Shown here piece by piece: positions 5,544 to 6,207 of a stretch of DNA of 6,207 nucleotides (position 1 is the stretch's first letter; each line of letters opens with the position of its first letter). Source of the stretch: Candidatus Nanoarchaeia archaeon (GTDB lineage: Archaea; Nanobdellota; Nanobdellia; Tiddalikarchaeales; Tiddalikarchaeaceae); assembly GCA_028704265.1 (NCBI GenBank), contig JAQVLH010000068.1:1-6207 (forward strand), written 5' to 3'. The notes beneath the pieces were generated by a model that had not been told where the DNA came from, ran no database searches, and saw only the letters and a list, made by a program, of their open reading frames with translations. The position numbers and the translations under genes are program-made.

Positions 5544-6207
5544 ATGGCAATTAGTCCAGAAAAAGTTTATGAAATAAAAAAAATCATAAAAAAACTTGAA
5601 AAAATTAAAGCAGGAGCAACCGAACTTGTTAGTCTTTATATTCCAGATAATTATGATATTAACACTGTAAAGAACCAATTGTCAAGCGAATTAAGTTTAA
5701 GCAGCAATATTAAAAGCAAACAGACAAGAAAAGCAGTTCTTTCAAGCATTGAAAAAGCAATTGCAGCAATTAAACCTTATAATAAAACTCCCTCTAATGG
5801 CTTAATAGTTTTTACTGGAGATTTGGAACAAAACCCTAATAAGATGAATACTGAAAATTTTATTATCACAGATTTACCTATGCCTTTATCAATAAGAATG
5901 TACAGAACTGAAAATAGATTTATTCTTGACCCTTTAAAAGATATGATTGATGAAAAAAATGTTTATGCATTAATATGTATGGATACAAATAATGCAGCAA
6001 TAGGTCTTGTTAAAGGAAGCTCAATTAAAACTTTAGCTGAAATGGACAGTATTGTTCCTGGAAAAATGAGAGCAGGAGGACAGAGTTCCGCAAGATTTTC
6101 AAGAGTAAGAGTTGGATTAATGCTTGCATGGTTTGAAGAAATTGCAAGAAAAGCAAATGAAGTATTATTGCCAATTAAAGATTTAAAAGGTATAATAGTT
6201 GGAGGCC
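5544..6207 (+). CDS. prf1: Peptide chain release factor aRF1, N-terminal and GGQ regions (3' truncated by window)
   Basis: aRF1 reads all three stop codons in the ribosomal A site and triggers peptide release. The window holds 221 codons of a protein usually a little over 400 residues; the rest lies beyond the edge. Domain 1 (about 1-130) contains ATELVSLYIP (25-34), the NIKS stop-reading motif at 55-58 within NIKSKQTRK, and the position of the YxCxxxF motif, here YRTENRF (120-126) with Thr in place of the usual Cys. Domain 2 carries the catalytic GGQ at 178-180 within PGKMRAGGQSSARF, whose glutamine places water for hydrolysis of peptidyl-tRNA. The visible end, KDLKGIIVGG (212-221), is the known entry to domain 3, which contacts partner GTPase aEF1A/ABCE1. 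The start is chosen because the protein begins with the typical helix and the TATA spacing fits. Nothing suggests a broken gene. Confidence 0.97.
   Translation, partial: MAISPEKVYEIKKIIKKLEKIKAGATELVSLYIPDNYDINTVKNQLSSELSLSSNIKSKQTRKAVLSSIEKAIAAIKPYNKTPSNGLIVFTGDLEQNPNKMNTENFIITDLPMPLSIRMYRTENRFILDPLKDMIDEKNVYALICMDTNNAAIGLVKGSSIKTLAEMDSIVPGKMRAGGQSSARFSRVRVGLMLAWFEEIARKANEVLLPIKDLKGIIVGG

Overview
The window looks like housekeeping DNA from an AT-rich archaeon, most likely a small-genome DPANN lineage (Woesearchaeota, Pacearchaeota or Nanoarchaeota type). This rests on an archaeal-type methionyl-tRNA synthetase (PHLGN signature, eight-cysteine zinc region), an archaeal/eukaryotic class I release factor (NIKS and GGQ motifs), a tRNA without encoded CCA, TATA-box promoters about 27 nt before start codons, a Shine-Dalgarno-like GGTGA inside an operon, and very tight gene spacing. 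The exact lineage is an inference.

Left part (2-3174, + strand): one apparent operon. It holds the 3' end of a small unknown protein gene, a full-length paralog of that protein, metG, and a GNAT acetyltransferase. Gaps are 2 and 7 nt, and the last pair overlaps by 4 nt. The two unknown proteins are tandem relatives sharing an ETDY..W core. The operon's promoter lies upstream of the window.

Middle part (3182-4700, - strand): a leucine-rich-repeat protein with six perfect-length 23-residue repeats, tRNA-Ile(GAU), and a small three-helix membrane protein. The LRR gene converges on the acetyltransferase gene with 7 nt between stop codons. An imperfect hairpin spans both gene ends.

Right part (4755-6207, + strand): a metallo-beta-lactamase-fold hydrolase, then prf1 (aRF1), cut by the window edge after its GGQ domain begins. 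The hydrolase and the membrane protein are divergent, and one nearly symmetric TATA element sits midway between their start codons.

metG, tRNA-Ile and prf1 all serve translation. The acetyltransferase, hydrolase, LRR protein and the unknown pair have no assigned substrate. I found no mobile element, CRISPR array or defence system. The points most worth a second look are the tandem unknown family, the shared divergent promoter, the recently expanded LRR array and the non-standard stop-codon-reading residues of aRF1.
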